Assembly (NCBI GenBank): GCA_963783855.1
Contig: CAWAPE010000013.1
Span: 159,607-223,606, forward strand
Length of the DNA stretch: 64,000 bases
Reading direction: 5' to 3'
Source: JAKAGZ01 sp963783855
GTDB taxonomy: Bacteria; Bacteroidota; Ignavibacteria; Ignavibacteriales; Ignavibacteriaceae
Below, piece by piece: positions 46,578 through 55,931 of the stretch. Position 1 is the first letter of the stretch, and the number at the start of each line of letters is the position of its first letter. Both the position numbers and the translations under genes were made by a program. A model generated the notes under the pieces. That model was not told the DNA's origin, searched no databases, and saw only the letters and a list, made by a program, of their open reading frames with translations.

Positions 46578-48018
46578 TTTTTCCGTGTTTTTCTTTTTCG
46601 TGATTTTCATCTTTGTGTTTTACAACAGGCCCAAGAAATGACGTTTTGACATTTTGTAATAACTTACCGTTTGAATAAAAACCGATTTCAACCGGTGTAT
46701 TCATTGTTTTAATTTCTGCCTCAGGAAGAATAATTAGAAATTTGCCGTCATAAATTTCCTGGGGTTTCAGGTTCATTTCTTCGCCAATAAGTTTTAATTC
46801 GCCACTGAGATTTTCAAGTTTCAAATCAATCGGCATATTATTAAAAGTTTTATTTACAATACTAACGTCGTAGATATTGCTAATTTTCCCTTTTGCCTGC
46901 TGTTGATAAAGAAGCCCCGGAGTTCTTAAAATATTTATGCTGAAGTCTGTCCTGTTTGCAAACATATATCCCTGTAAAGCCAGAAGCAGCACCAGGACAA
47001 AACTGTAACCAATCACCCTGGGGGTAAATATTTTTCTTTCCTTTTTCTCAATTCCGTTTAGCGAATCATACCTTATCAGGCCGCGGGGCTTGTTTATTTT
47101 ATCCATCACATCATCGCAGGCATCAATACAGGCCGTACAATTTACGCATTCAAGCTGAACGCCGTTACGTATATCAATTCCGGTCGGACACACATCAACA
47201 CAGAGATGACAGTCAACACAATCGCCTTTCCCTTCCTGGATTTCATTTTTTCTTAATTTTCCGCGGGGCTCACCCCTAACATTGTCATAAGAAATCACAA
47301 TAGAATCCTGATCGAGCATTACACCCTGCAGTCTGCCGTATGGACAAACCATTGTGCAAGCCTGCTCACGGAAGGATGAAAACACCCAGTAAAAGACTCC
47401 CGAAAAAGCCAGTATTGCAATAAGGCCGTTTATATGTTCTGATGGTGGGTCAATGATTATTTTTTGTAATGCATCAATTCCAATTATATAAGCAAGAAAT
47501 GCATTGGAAATAATAAAAGAGATTGAAAAGAATATTACCTGCTTCAGAGTTTTTTTGAATATTTTTTTCGAATCCCACGGAGCATTGTTCAAAGCCATTT
47601 GTTGACGGAAGTCTCCTTCTATCCAGTATTCAATTTTCCGAAAAACCATTTCCATAAAAATAGTCTGTGGACAAATCCATCCACAGAACACGCGGCCGAA
47701 TACCACGGTAAACAGAAAGATGGAAACAATCAGGGTAATCATCGCAAGGCCGAACAGGAAAAAATCGTGGGGGCCAAACGGGATTCCAAATATTATAAAA
47801 TTTCTGTGAATGACGTCCAGTAGAACAAACGGATGACCGTTTACTTTTATAAACGGTGTTCCGAAAAGGATTGCAAGTAATATTATGCTCAGAATTGTTC
47901 TTGCATTATAAAACTTACCTGAAGGTTTTTTCGGATATATCCATTCTCTTTTACCTTCTTTACTTACGTGTGACAGCGAATCACGAAATGATTCATTTTT
48001 TTCTTTATTATTTTCCAT
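46564..48018 (-). CDS. ccoG: cytochrome c oxidase accessory protein CcoG
   Basis: This 484-residue membrane ferredoxin-like protein is a copper reductase needed for cbb3 assembly. Six or so membrane helices include FGRVFCGWICPQTIFMEMVF. Two 4Fe-4S sites follow: CVDCHLCVDVCPTGIDI and CVNCTACIDACDDVMDK. A C-terminal FixG domain with an Ig-like fold is seen (VSIVNKTFNNMPIDLKLENL). It follows ccoP after an 86-base gap that contains an inverted repeat. Confidence 0.94.
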   Translation of the reverse strand: MENNKEKNESFRDSLSHVSKEGKREWIYPKKPSGKFYNARTILSIILLAILFGTPFIKVNGHPFVLLDVIHRNFIIFGIPFGPHDFFLFGLAMITLIVSIFLFTVVFGRVFCGWICPQTIFMEMVFRKIEYWIEGDFRQQMALNNAPWDSKKIFKKTLKQVIFFSISFIISNAFLAYIIGIDALQKIIIDPPSEHINGLIAILAFSGVFYWVFSSFREQACTMVCPYGRLQGVMLDQDSIVISYDNVRGEPRGKLRKNEIQEGKGDCVDCHLCVDVCPTGIDIRNGVQLECVNCTACIDACDDVMDKINKPRGLIRYDSLNGIEKKERKIFTPRVIGYSFVLVLLLALQGYMFANRTDFSINILRTPGLLYQQQAKGKISNIYDVSIVNKTFNNMPIDLKLENLSGELKLIGEEMNLKPQEIYDGKFLIILPEAEIKTMNTPVEIGFYSNGKLLQNVKTSFLGPVVKHKDENHEKEKHGKNDED

Positions 48019-48053
48019 AAAAGAATTTCGTATTTAACATTAACATTTGTAGA

Positions 48054-48088
48054 AACGGACATCCTCCACAAGCAGACGAGTGCCCGTT
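48054..48088. repeat. intergenic inverted repeat between ccoP and ccoG
   Basis: Arms AACGGACA and TGCCCGTT pair over eight positions with one G-T, around a loop that can pair further (CTC/GAG). It has no T run, so it is not an intrinsic terminator. It may be an mRNA processing or stability element, or a dispersed repeat. Confidence 0.55.
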
Positions 48089-48104
48089 CCAAAAGTGTAC
48101 AAAA

Positions 48105-49184
48105 TTATTGTACTGCTGTTGAATCCTGCGGTTCAACATACAAAGTACCTTGCGGCGGTTTTGGATTCGCAGGCTTTGTTCCGTGCAGAGACATAATATA
48201 ACTTGCCACGTCCTGCATCTGCTTTGGATTCAATTGTGTCTGCCAGCTTATCATACCTTTTGCAGGAACACCGTATTTAATTGTATGGAATATATTTTTT
48301 ATACCACCGCCATGTATCCAGTAATCATCTGTTAAATTTGGACCGATAACACCACCGGCATCAGGACCATGACAAGGAACGCAATTTGTCTTGAAAATAT
48401 CTTTCCCTGCATTTAGTGAAGCTTCATCCATCAACCTGGTAACAGTATTTTCGTTTACAAATGCGCCTGACTTCATAAGCTCTGCCCGTTGAATAGCGGC
48501 TGCCTGCATTTCTTCCTTATATTCCTGCGCCTGTAGTTTACCCGTTTTAAATACGTGATAATCCAGCAAATAATAAATTGCAAAGATTATAGTTATAAGA
48601 AACAGCAGATTAAACCATGGCGGAACCCTGTTATCAAGTTCTTTAATTCCATCATAATCATCTTCAAGAAGAATTTCATCCTCCTGCTCAACAGGAACAG
48701 CACCCATCATTTTATCTTTTATCTTAGTAAGAAAACTAAATGGGTGAAAGTCCGGCTCTTTTTTCTTGTCACCCATACCGAAATAAAATAATAAAGCAAA
48801 GGCCATTAATGTTATTCCGAAAACAAGAATAAGCATGAGCTGAATATAGCTTTGCGAAATTCCTTCAGGCTGTATAGTTTGGGCGCTTAAGGTTGAAAAC
48901 GATGAACCTGCGAGTATAAAAGATACTATTAGACTCAATTTCGTTGAAAAATTATTTCGTTTATTCATTATTTCCTGTTTTGTATTACCAGAATTTATTT
49001 TAGAATAATTGTTATCTGAATCTTCATCTTTATCCAGGGGTAGTTCGCTCATTTTTTTCAAATGTGATTTATCTGCCTTCAGCATCCAAATCAACATTAC
49101 AACAAAGAATATGAAAAAAACCAGCAGAGAAAATATCGGGTAAATTCCTACCCCCTCAATCGATTGTAAGTAATGATTAAACAT
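48105..49184 (-). CDS. ccoP: cbb3 cytochrome c oxidase: CcoQ-like part fused to mono-haem CcoP
   Basis: This 359-residue protein carries a CcoQ-like N-terminus: one helix (YPIFSLLVFFIFFVVMLIWM) and a charged tail to about residue 70. Then an internal Met opens a typical CcoP with its own signal-like helix (LSLIVSFILAGSSFSTLSAQ), two further helices and a cytochrome c domain. Only one CxxCH is present (CVPCH, residues 268-272), so it is mono-haem. The axial Met lies in YGVPAKGMISWQ. An AGGA sits just before the internal ATG at 48968, so separate translation is possible. It follows ccoNO by 9 bases. Confidence 0.9.
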   Translation of the reverse strand: MFNHYLQSIEGVGIYPIFSLLVFFIFFVVMLIWMLKADKSHLKKMSELPLDKDEDSDNNYSKINSGNTKQEIMNKRNNFSTKLSLIVSFILAGSSFSTLSAQTIQPEGISQSYIQLMLILVFGITLMAFALLFYFGMGDKKKEPDFHPFSFLTKIKDKMMGAVPVEQEDEILLEDDYDGIKELDNRVPPWFNLLFLITIIFAIYYLLDYHVFKTGKLQAQEYKEEMQAAAIQRAELMKSGAFVNENTVTRLMDEASLNAGKDIFKTNCVPCHGPDAGGVIGPNLTDDYWIHGGGIKNIFHTIKYGVPAKGMISWQTQLNPKQMQDVASYIMSLHGTKPANPKPPQGTLYVEPQDSTAVQ

Positions 49185-49193
49185 TTTCTCCTC

Positions 49194-51350
49194 CTACTTC
49201 TGAACTTGTCCCGCCTGTGTCGGGATCATTTGTGATTGTTTATTAACTTTAATATCAGTTCCCAATCTTTGCAGATACGCAATCAGCGCAATAATTTCTT
49301 TATTGTTTTCTGCGGGAACACCAGCTTTCATCAAATCATTTGCAATTGAATCTGCTTGTACTGCAAGATCCTGGTTTGCATATTTTTCATAACCTTCCAG
49401 GTAAGGAACACCGATGCTTCTCATTGCGCTTATTTTGGCTGCCGTTGTTGTTGTATCAAGATTTTGAGTCAGCAGCCATGGGAATGACGGCATAATAGAA
49501 CCGGGCGACATTGAAGACGGGTTCTGCATATGAAGATAATGCCACATATTCGGATATTTTCCGCCCTCACGTTGAAGATCCGGTCCCGTTCTTTTTGATC
49601 CCCACAGGAATGGGTGATCATAAACATACTCGCCCGCTTTTGAATATTCACCGTATCTTTCAGTCTCTGACCTGAACGGCCTTATCATCTGTGAATGACA
49701 GCCAACACAGCCTTCTCTTATGTAAATATCGCGTCCTTGTAATTCAAGCGGTGTGTAAGGATGTACGCTTGCAATAGTCGGTATATTTGATTTAACAAGA
49801 AAAGTAGGAATGAATTCAACCAATCCGCCAATCATTACAACTATCATTGAAAGAAGTAAAAATTGAATTGGTTTTCCTTCCAGCCAGCGGTGTCTTTTTC
49901 CTTTTACAAATGAATCTTCAACTTTTACAAGTGGTGGAGCTTCTGCCGCTTCATTATCTTCAAAGGTTCCCTGCTTAGCCGTTTTATATAAGTTATATAC
50001 CATCAGTAAAACTCCGGACAGATACAACAGTCCTCCTGTTGCCCTGATCATGTACATCGGAATTATTTGCAGAGTTGTTTCCAGAAAATTAGGATACTGC
50101 AAAGTTCCAAGCGGAGTAAATTGTTTCCACATCAAAGATTGCGTAATGCCTGACCAGTACATTGAGGAGGCGTAAAATACTATTCCGAGAGTACCGAGCC
50201 AGAAATGAACATTTGCAAGTTTCTTTGAAAAAAGTTCTGTCTTCCAGAGTTTTGGTATAAGCCAGTAAAGGATTCCGAAAGTTAAAAACCCGTTCCAGCC
50301 AAGAGCACCAATATGTACGTGAGCAATAATCCAGTCTGTAAAGTGAGCTATTGCATTCACATTTTTAAGAGCTAGCATCGGACCTTCAAAGGTTGCCATA
50401 CCGTATGCGGTAACAGCAACCACCATAAATTTCAGAATAGGATCCTGCCGGACTTTATCCCACGCTCCGCGCAATGTTAGCAATCCGTTTATCATTCCAC
50501 CCCAGGAAGGTGCGATTAGCATAATTGAAAATGCGACCCCCAGTGATTGTGCCCAGTCCGGTAAAGCTGAATAAAGGAGATGATGAGGGCCTGCCCAGAT
50601 ATAAATAAATATCAAAGCCCAAAAATGAATGATTGATAATTTATAGGAATAAATGGGTCTTTTCGCAGCCTTTGGAAGATAATAATACATAAGTCCGAGA
50701 TATGGAGTTGTAAGGAAAAAAGCCACTGCGTTATGACCATACCACCATTGTACAAGCGCGTCCTGAACTCCCGCATAAAGAGGATAACTCTTCCAGAAAG
50801 TAACCGGAATTTCAATTGAATTTACTATATGTAGTATTGCAACTGTAACCCATGTGGCAATGTAAAACCATATGGCGACATATAAATGTTTTTCTCTTCT
50901 CTTAAAGATAGTACCGAACATATTTATACCGAATGCAACCCAGATAAGTGTGATTGCAATATCAATGGGCCATTCAAGTTCAGCATATTCTTTACTCGTT
51001 GTAAAACCAAGTGCAAGAGTAACTGCCGCTGCAACAATAATTAATTGCCATCCCCAGAAATGAATTTTACTCAGCAGGTCACTGTACATTCTTGCTTTAC
51101 ATAGACGCTGCAAAGAATGATACACACCCATAAATATTGCATTTCCTACAAACGCAAAGATTACAGCGTTCGTATGAATCGGGCGAACCCTGCCGAAGGT
51201 TGTAAATTGAAGGTTAAAATTCAGCGCCGGGTAAAACAGCTGAGATGCAATAAGAAGACCGACCAGCATTCCCACTACTCCCCAGACTATTGTAGCAATA
51301 CCGAATTGTTTAACGATCTTATTATCGTAACTAAACCTTTCTAACTCCAT
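49194..51350 (-). CDS. ccoNO: cbb3 cytochrome c oxidase, fused subunits CcoN and CcoO
   Basis: This 718-residue protein holds the catalytic haem-copper subunit I (about residues 1-470, 12 or more helices) joined to the mono-haem cytochrome CcoO. Haem and copper ligands lie in RPIHTNAVIFAFVGN, WWYGHNAVAFFLTTPYLG and AHVHIGALGWNGF. The CcoO part has one helix (IQFLLLSMIVVMIGGLVEF) and CVGCH at residues 548-552, with the Met ligand in GSIMPSFPWL. The fusion is known in Bacteroidota. It is the terminal oxidase for low-oxygen respiration. Confidence 0.96.
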   Translation of the reverse strand: MELERFSYDNKIVKQFGIATIVWGVVGMLVGLLIASQLFYPALNFNLQFTTFGRVRPIHTNAVIFAFVGNAIFMGVYHSLQRLCKARMYSDLLSKIHFWGWQLIIVAAAVTLALGFTTSKEYAELEWPIDIAITLIWVAFGINMFGTIFKRREKHLYVAIWFYIATWVTVAILHIVNSIEIPVTFWKSYPLYAGVQDALVQWWYGHNAVAFFLTTPYLGLMYYYLPKAAKRPIYSYKLSIIHFWALIFIYIWAGPHHLLYSALPDWAQSLGVAFSIMLIAPSWGGMINGLLTLRGAWDKVRQDPILKFMVVAVTAYGMATFEGPMLALKNVNAIAHFTDWIIAHVHIGALGWNGFLTFGILYWLIPKLWKTELFSKKLANVHFWLGTLGIVFYASSMYWSGITQSLMWKQFTPLGTLQYPNFLETTLQIIPMYMIRATGGLLYLSGVLLMVYNLYKTAKQGTFEDNEAAEAPPLVKVEDSFVKGKRHRWLEGKPIQFLLLSMIVVMIGGLVEFIPTFLVKSNIPTIASVHPYTPLELQGRDIYIREGCVGCHSQMIRPFRSETERYGEYSKAGEYVYDHPFLWGSKRTGPDLQREGGKYPNMWHYLHMQNPSSMSPGSIMPSFPWLLTQNLDTTTTAAKISAMRSIGVPYLEGYEKYANQDLAVQADSIANDLMKAGVPAENNKEIIALIAYLQRLGTDIKVNKQSQMIPTQAGQVQK

Positions 51351-51375
51351 AGAGTATTCTCCTTATTAGTAACGA

Positions 51376-51540
51376 TTATTGATTATCTTTTTTTTGTTTT
51401 TTTTCATCATCAAAAAGCATTCTTACAGAAGGAGTATAAGTATCATTATACTGCCCGCTTTTTACTGCCCATAAAAATGCTACTAAAAAACCAATCGCAA
51501 CAAATAGGCTTATTCCAATCAATACAACAATAACTGACAT
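51376..51540 (-). CDS. ccoS: cbb3 oxidase maturation protein CcoS
   Basis: This small protein of 54 residues has one membrane helix (IVVLIGISLFVAIGFLVAFL) followed by WAVKSGQYNDTYTPSVRML, the CcoS signature (AxxxGQfdD...TPaxRmL). It is needed to insert haem and copper into the oxidase. Its ATG overlaps the ccoI stop as TAATG, so translation is coupled. A GGAAGGG ribosome site lies in the end of ccoI. Confidence 0.92.
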   Translation of the reverse strand: MSVIVVLIGISLFVAIGFLVAFLWAVKSGQYNDTYTPSVRMLFDDEKKQKKDNQ

Positions 51541-53960
51541 TACAATCCCTTCCTTTTAGCCATAAAATTTGTAGCAAATGTTGCAAACGAAACTACTGAG
51601 ATTGAACTGAGGGGCATTAGTATAGCAGCAACAATTGGTGAAAGCATCCCCTCAACTGCAAAACTTAATCCGATTATATTATAAAGAAATGAAATTATGA
51701 AACTAAAATAAATAATTTTTACACTGATTTTGGAAAAACTTAGAAATGAAGAAATTTTCCCAAAAGAATCTGCATCCAGAATTGCATCACAAGCAGGTGA
51801 GAAATAGCTAATATTTTCTGTAACCGCAATTCCTACATCACTTTGCGCCAGAGCACCTGCATCATTCAACCCATCTCCAAACATCAAGACCTTATTATTA
51901 TCAGTTTGTATGTTTTTAATAAAATTTAATTTATCACCCGGTGTCTGCTTGAATAATAATTTAGATCCGTTGCCAAGATATTTTTCTAGATTGTCTTTTT
52001 CGTTCTCATTATCTCCCGAAAGTACCACCAGATTGTAACTGTTAAGCTGTCTGGTAACTTTGTCAAACCCTTTCCTATAAGAATTTGAAATATTAAAGTA
52101 TCCTAAAATTCTACTGTTGATAGAAAGATAAACTTGCGAGCTAAATTCTTCAATATCGTAAATAAGTGGTTCTTCTTCGTCCTTGAAATCTTCATTAACA
52201 AAGTTCAATGATCCTATTTTTACAAGATTACCAAGGATAAAACCCGAAATACCTTTTCCAGAATATTCCTCAAGATTTTCAACATCATAAATCTTCTTCG
52301 TATTGAGAGTTTCATAAATTGATCGGCTCAACGGGTGAGTTGAATTTCTTACCAATGAATTTATTATTTCCTGCTGAAACGGGTTTAGATCAGGACCGAT
52401 AAATTTTACGTTCGCTTTACCTGTCTCTGTAATCGTACCTGTTTTATCAAAAACGATTGTCTTAATTTTTGATAATTTTTCAATTACTGAAATATTTTTT
52501 AAATAGAATTTATTTTTCCCGAAAATTCTGATAGAATTGCCCATTGTAAATGGAATGGATAATGCAAGCGCACAAGGACAAGCGACAATTAGCACAGCCG
52601 TAAGAACATTTAATGCAGTTCCCGCATCAAATTGCATCCAGTAAGCTGTTGAGATAAAAGCAATTAGAAGAACGGCCAGCGTGAAATATTTTCCAACTTT
52701 ATTCGTAAAATTTTCAAAATCACTTTCTGTTTTTTTAAGGAAACTGTCGTTGTTCCAAAGTTGAGTAAGGTAACTTTGAGAGACTTCTTTTACTACTTCA
52801 AGTTCAACTACTCCGCTAAGTTGTCTGCCACCAGCATATATTAATTCTCCAAGAACTTTCTGCACCGGTTTCGATTCGCCGGTTACAAAACTGTAATCTA
52901 TACTTCCATTTCCTTTAAAAAGAATTGAATCTGCTGGAACAATTTCATTTTTTCTGATTAATATTCTATCCCCAACTTTTAATTTTGAAACAGGGATTGA
53001 TATTTCCTTATCTTCCTTTTTAACATGAACAGCAAGAGGAAAATAAGACTTATAACTTCTTTCAAAATTAAGATAAGCGTATGTTTTTTCCTGAAATACT
53101 TTTCCAATCAGAAGAAAAAACACCAGGCCAGTCATTGAATCAAAATAGCCTGCACCCGTTTGAGATAAAATTTCAAAAGCGCTGCGGACAAAAAGTATTG
53201 TAATTCCGAGAGCAAGAGGGAAATCAATATTTATAATTTTATTTTTTAGCCCTTTAAATGCTGATATAAAATAATCCGAGGCAGAATAGAAAAATACCGG
53301 CAATGCAAGAATGAAGTTTAAATAACCGAACAGATTCCGATAAAAAGTTTCGTGAATATCTATAGAAAGATATTCCGGGAAACTAAGCAGCATAATATTA
53401 CCGAAACAAAAAGCAGCAATACCGATTTCATAATAAAGTTTCTTGTTTAATTTAGTTTTTTTCTTTTCAACACTGTCAAGCTGTATAACCGGCTCGTACC
53501 CAATTGATGCAAGCAGTTCAACTAATTGCCTCAAAGTAATTTTATTATGATAAAATTTTACCTCTATTTCTTTTTTTAAGAAGTTTACTTTTGAGCTATT
53601 AACTGCGGGATTTATTTTATATAAGTTTTCGAGTAACCAGATACACGAGCTGCAATGCATCTGCGGGATATTAAAATTTACAATTGTAAGTTCATCATTC
53701 CTGAAATCAGCCAGGTTTGTAATTACTTCTTCATCTTCTAAAAAATCAAATCTTTTAGATTGAGCACCTTTTAAAGATATGCCCGGCATATCCATTATTG
53801 TATAATAACTATTCAGGTTATTTTCATTTAGCAATTCATAAACAGTTTTACACCCGGCACAACAGAAATATTTGTCATTCAAATTATAACTATCATCCGG
53901 ACAGTCCTCTCCACAATGAAAACATTTATGATATTTTATGTCGGATTTAGAAATAGACAT
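51540..53960 (-). CDS. ccoI: copper-transporting P1B-type ATPase of the cbb3 operon (CcoI/FixI)
   Basis: This 806-residue protein exports copper to the site of cbb3 oxidase assembly. It opens with a cysteine-rich metal-binding part (HKCFHCGEDC, FCCAGC), then an HMA domain with CSSC at residues 103-106. Eight membrane helices include the CPC motif in VACPCALALSIP. The phosphorylation site is VFDKTGTITETGK, followed by THPLSR and MFGDGLNDAGAL. It is the first gene of the operon, and ccoS overlaps its end. Confidence 0.95.
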   Translation of the reverse strand: MSISKSDIKYHKCFHCGEDCPDDSYNLNDKYFCCAGCKTVYELLNENNLNSYYTIMDMPGISLKGAQSKRFDFLEDEEVITNLADFRNDELTIVNFNIPQMHCSSCIWLLENLYKINPAVNSSKVNFLKKEIEVKFYHNKITLRQLVELLASIGYEPVIQLDSVEKKKTKLNKKLYYEIGIAAFCFGNIMLLSFPEYLSIDIHETFYRNLFGYLNFILALPVFFYSASDYFISAFKGLKNKIINIDFPLALGITILFVRSAFEILSQTGAGYFDSMTGLVFFLLIGKVFQEKTYAYLNFERSYKSYFPLAVHVKKEDKEISIPVSKLKVGDRILIRKNEIVPADSILFKGNGSIDYSFVTGESKPVQKVLGELIYAGGRQLSGVVELEVVKEVSQSYLTQLWNNDSFLKKTESDFENFTNKVGKYFTLAVLLIAFISTAYWMQFDAGTALNVLTAVLIVACPCALALSIPFTMGNSIRIFGKNKFYLKNISVIEKLSKIKTIVFDKTGTITETGKANVKFIGPDLNPFQQEIINSLVRNSTHPLSRSIYETLNTKKIYDVENLEEYSGKGISGFILGNLVKIGSLNFVNEDFKDEEEPLIYDIEEFSSQVYLSINSRILGYFNISNSYRKGFDKVTRQLNSYNLVVLSGDNENEKDNLEKYLGNGSKLLFKQTPGDKLNFIKNIQTDNNKVLMFGDGLNDAGALAQSDVGIAVTENISYFSPACDAILDADSFGKISSFLSFSKISVKIIYFSFIISFLYNIIGLSFAVEGMLSPIVAAILMPLSSISVVSFATFATNFMAKRKGL

Positions 53961-54160
53961 TTTAATAAATATTAAAGATTTACTTAGGCTTTGTATATAC
54001 TGAAAAGTTGCTAGAGAAACACATAATGTATGCCAAATTTTGCCTTAATTTGGAGCAATTTATCCACGATTTTTCAGCAAATCTGACAATATTTTTAAAA
54101 TTTTCCCTGAAAAGAAAATTCAGGGATTAGTTTTCCCGGTCCAGAGAAGTGATTAATAGC
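53961..54160. other. upstream region of the cbb3 operon
   Basis: This stretch must hold the minus-strand promoter of ccoI-ccoS-ccoNO-ccoP-ccoG-fixH. It contains an inverted repeat CCAAATT-N7-AATTTGG at 54033-54053, and a second hairpin CCCTGAA/TTCAGGG at about 54108-54126. Neither matches a classic FNR box (TTGAT-N4-ATCAA), although oxygen-dependent control would be expected. Either repeat could bind a regulator. Confidence 0.45.
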
Positions 54161-54192
54161 AAAAAAATACCCCGATGAATTCAGGGTATTTT
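54161..54192 (-). terminator. Rho-independent terminator
   Basis: On the minus strand, AAAATACCC pairs with GGGTATTTT around a loop of about eleven bases, followed by a run of T. It lies about 25 bases after the stop of the coiled-coil membrane protein gene and ends that transcription unit before the cbb3 operon. Confidence 0.85.
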
Positions 54193-54216
54193 CACAGCAA
54201 AATAAAATAAAAAATG

Positions 54217-55473
54217 TTATTCCTTAACACCATCATCGGAATTTAAAGATTCATTCTTTTTTTTATAATTTCTCCTGATTAAAACAATGATAATGATGCT
54301 TATCAACAAAGAGCCTACTATATAAAGCCAGCTATAATCTACAGGGTATACAGCTTCTTTCCATTTTAAAATGCCTGATTCTATTTTGTCTTTTTGCGCT
54401 GAAGTAAGCAAATTATTATCTATTAAATACGGTACCCAGATCGGTTTTATATTTCCATACCATGCAGAGTCTGCAAAGACAATATAATCTTTAACCGCGG
54501 AATCAGCTTTTGTTTTAATATTTTTAATTTCATCCTGTGTATAGCTTATCATCGCCCGTGTAAATTCCATTCCATTTGAATAATCATTGAGTTTGATATC
54601 AAAATCAGAAAATTCCTGGCTCATTGAACTCCAGGCTTCCTGGCCTATAGCCAAATTCCATTTTTCGAAAGTCGAGTCAATTTCTTTTGCATTTTTAACT
54701 TTTTTTCCTTTTTCAGAATATATCTCGATTAGTTTCGGACCGAAGCTATGCCAGGTTTTTTCGAACTGCTGCTTTTTGTCTTTAATTGACTTTATATCAC
54801 CCGGTTTTAGCGCTGTAACTTTCAGAAACATGATGTTTTCATCTATAGCATTTTGAAGATTTTCGATTATATTTCCTTTCTGTGCTTTCGAATAAATCTT
54901 CTGCTTTTCCTGGTTCGATAAAGTCCCACTGTTCCTAAAATCAGCGGGCATCAGGCTATCAATCATACTGATCACAAGATCATCACGTCTGCGTAAGGAA
55001 GATCTTAAGGAGGCAATACTTCTTTGCAATAGATCTAATTTATTTTTATCACTTTTGCTCTGTTCTGTTAAGTTTCTTACCTGAGCCATTAATTCAACGT
55101 TTCTATCATTTAGGTCACTTAATTGCATATTTAGTACCGACACCTTGGTTTCCAATTCTGAAATTTGTGTAAAATCCCCTTTCCTCACTTCAAGTTCTTT
55201 CCTCAGATTTTCAATTGAACTATTAAAATTATCAGGGTAGAGGCTTTTATCAAGAAGGTCCCTATTACTTGCATTATTAGCGGCTAGCTGATTTATTTCC
55301 CCTTCAAATTGAATTAACTCTGCAAGAGAATCCGCTTTTTTGATTCCATCTTTTATCTGCTGAACCTTAGATTTAAAGTCTTGCACAATTTTATAATCCT
55401 GCTGCGCAAAAGTATAGCTACCCAAAAGAGAGAAAATAAAAATCATGCTCAATAATATTTTTAAATTTTTCAT
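54217..55473 (-). CDS. hypothetical coiled-coil membrane protein with signal peptide
   Basis: I do not recognise this 418-residue protein. It has a signal peptide (ILLSMIFIFSLLGSYTFA). Two long coiled-coil parts follow (SELETKVSVLNMQLSDLNDR and neighbours). A helical middle comes next, then a C-terminal membrane helix (LYIVGSLLISIIIIVLIRRN) with a short basic tail. The bulk should therefore lie in the periplasm with a C-terminal anchor. It overlaps the lipoprotein gene upstream by 4 bases, so the two probably work together. Confidence 0.8.
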   Translation of the reverse strand: MKNLKILLSMIFIFSLLGSYTFAQQDYKIVQDFKSKVQQIKDGIKKADSLAELIQFEGEINQLAANNASNRDLLDKSLYPDNFNSSIENLRKELEVRKGDFTQISELETKVSVLNMQLSDLNDRNVELMAQVRNLTEQSKSDKNKLDLLQRSIASLRSSLRRRDDLVISMIDSLMPADFRNSGTLSNQEKQKIYSKAQKGNIIENLQNAIDENIMFLKVTALKPGDIKSIKDKKQQFEKTWHSFGPKLIEIYSEKGKKVKNAKEIDSTFEKWNLAIGQEAWSSMSQEFSDFDIKLNDYSNGMEFTRAMISYTQDEIKNIKTKADSAVKDYIVFADSAWYGNIKPIWVPYLIDNNLLTSAQKDKIESGILKWKEAVYPVDYSWLYIVGSLLISIIIIVLIRRNYKKKNESLNSDDGVKE

Positions 55474-55931
55474 CTGCTTTTCTCCTCAAAAATCCCATCG
55501 TTATTTAGGTAAAGTTTCCTGTCCGTATTGTAAATTAATTCAATATAGGGCGGTCTCTGGTTAAAGGCCGGGTTAGTCATCCCTATAGAATCGGTTATCG
55601 CAATTTTGTTAGACATTACCAGTGAACCGTTATCAGGATAAAATACATAAACATTCTTAAAATTATTTGCAGTTATAAAGTAATAGCCTTTATTATCGCG
55701 TATAAGCCTTAAATCCCTTCCCCCGAATCCAGAAGAATCGGAAGTTTCTGCCAAAAAAAGTTCTCTCGTATTAAATGAAAAAGAATATCTTTTCTCCATA
55801 ACCATCCCGTTATTATCAAGCTTCAATACGGATTCTACCGGCCAACCGAAATCCGCCGGTTTGAGCACAAGATTTGTGCATCCAGTAATAAAAACAAGAC
55901 ATGAAACAGCAGCAATAATGAGTGTTTTCAT
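55470..55931 (-). CDS. hypothetical lipoprotein
   Basis: This 153-residue protein starts with a lipoprotein signal (LIIAAVSCLVFITGCTN, lipidated Cys18). The rest is beta-rich with no motif I know (FGWPVESVLKLDNNGMVMEK, YFITANNFKNVYVFYPDNGS). It is translationally coupled to the coiled-coil membrane protein downstream. Function is unknown. Confidence 0.8.
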   Translation of the reverse strand: MKTLIIAAVSCLVFITGCTNLVLKPADFGWPVESVLKLDNNGMVMEKRYSFSFNTRELFLAETSDSSGFGGRDLRLIRDNKGYYFITANNFKNVYVFYPDNGSLVMSNKIAITDSIGMTNPAFNQRPPYIELIYNTDRKLYLNNDGIFEEKSR

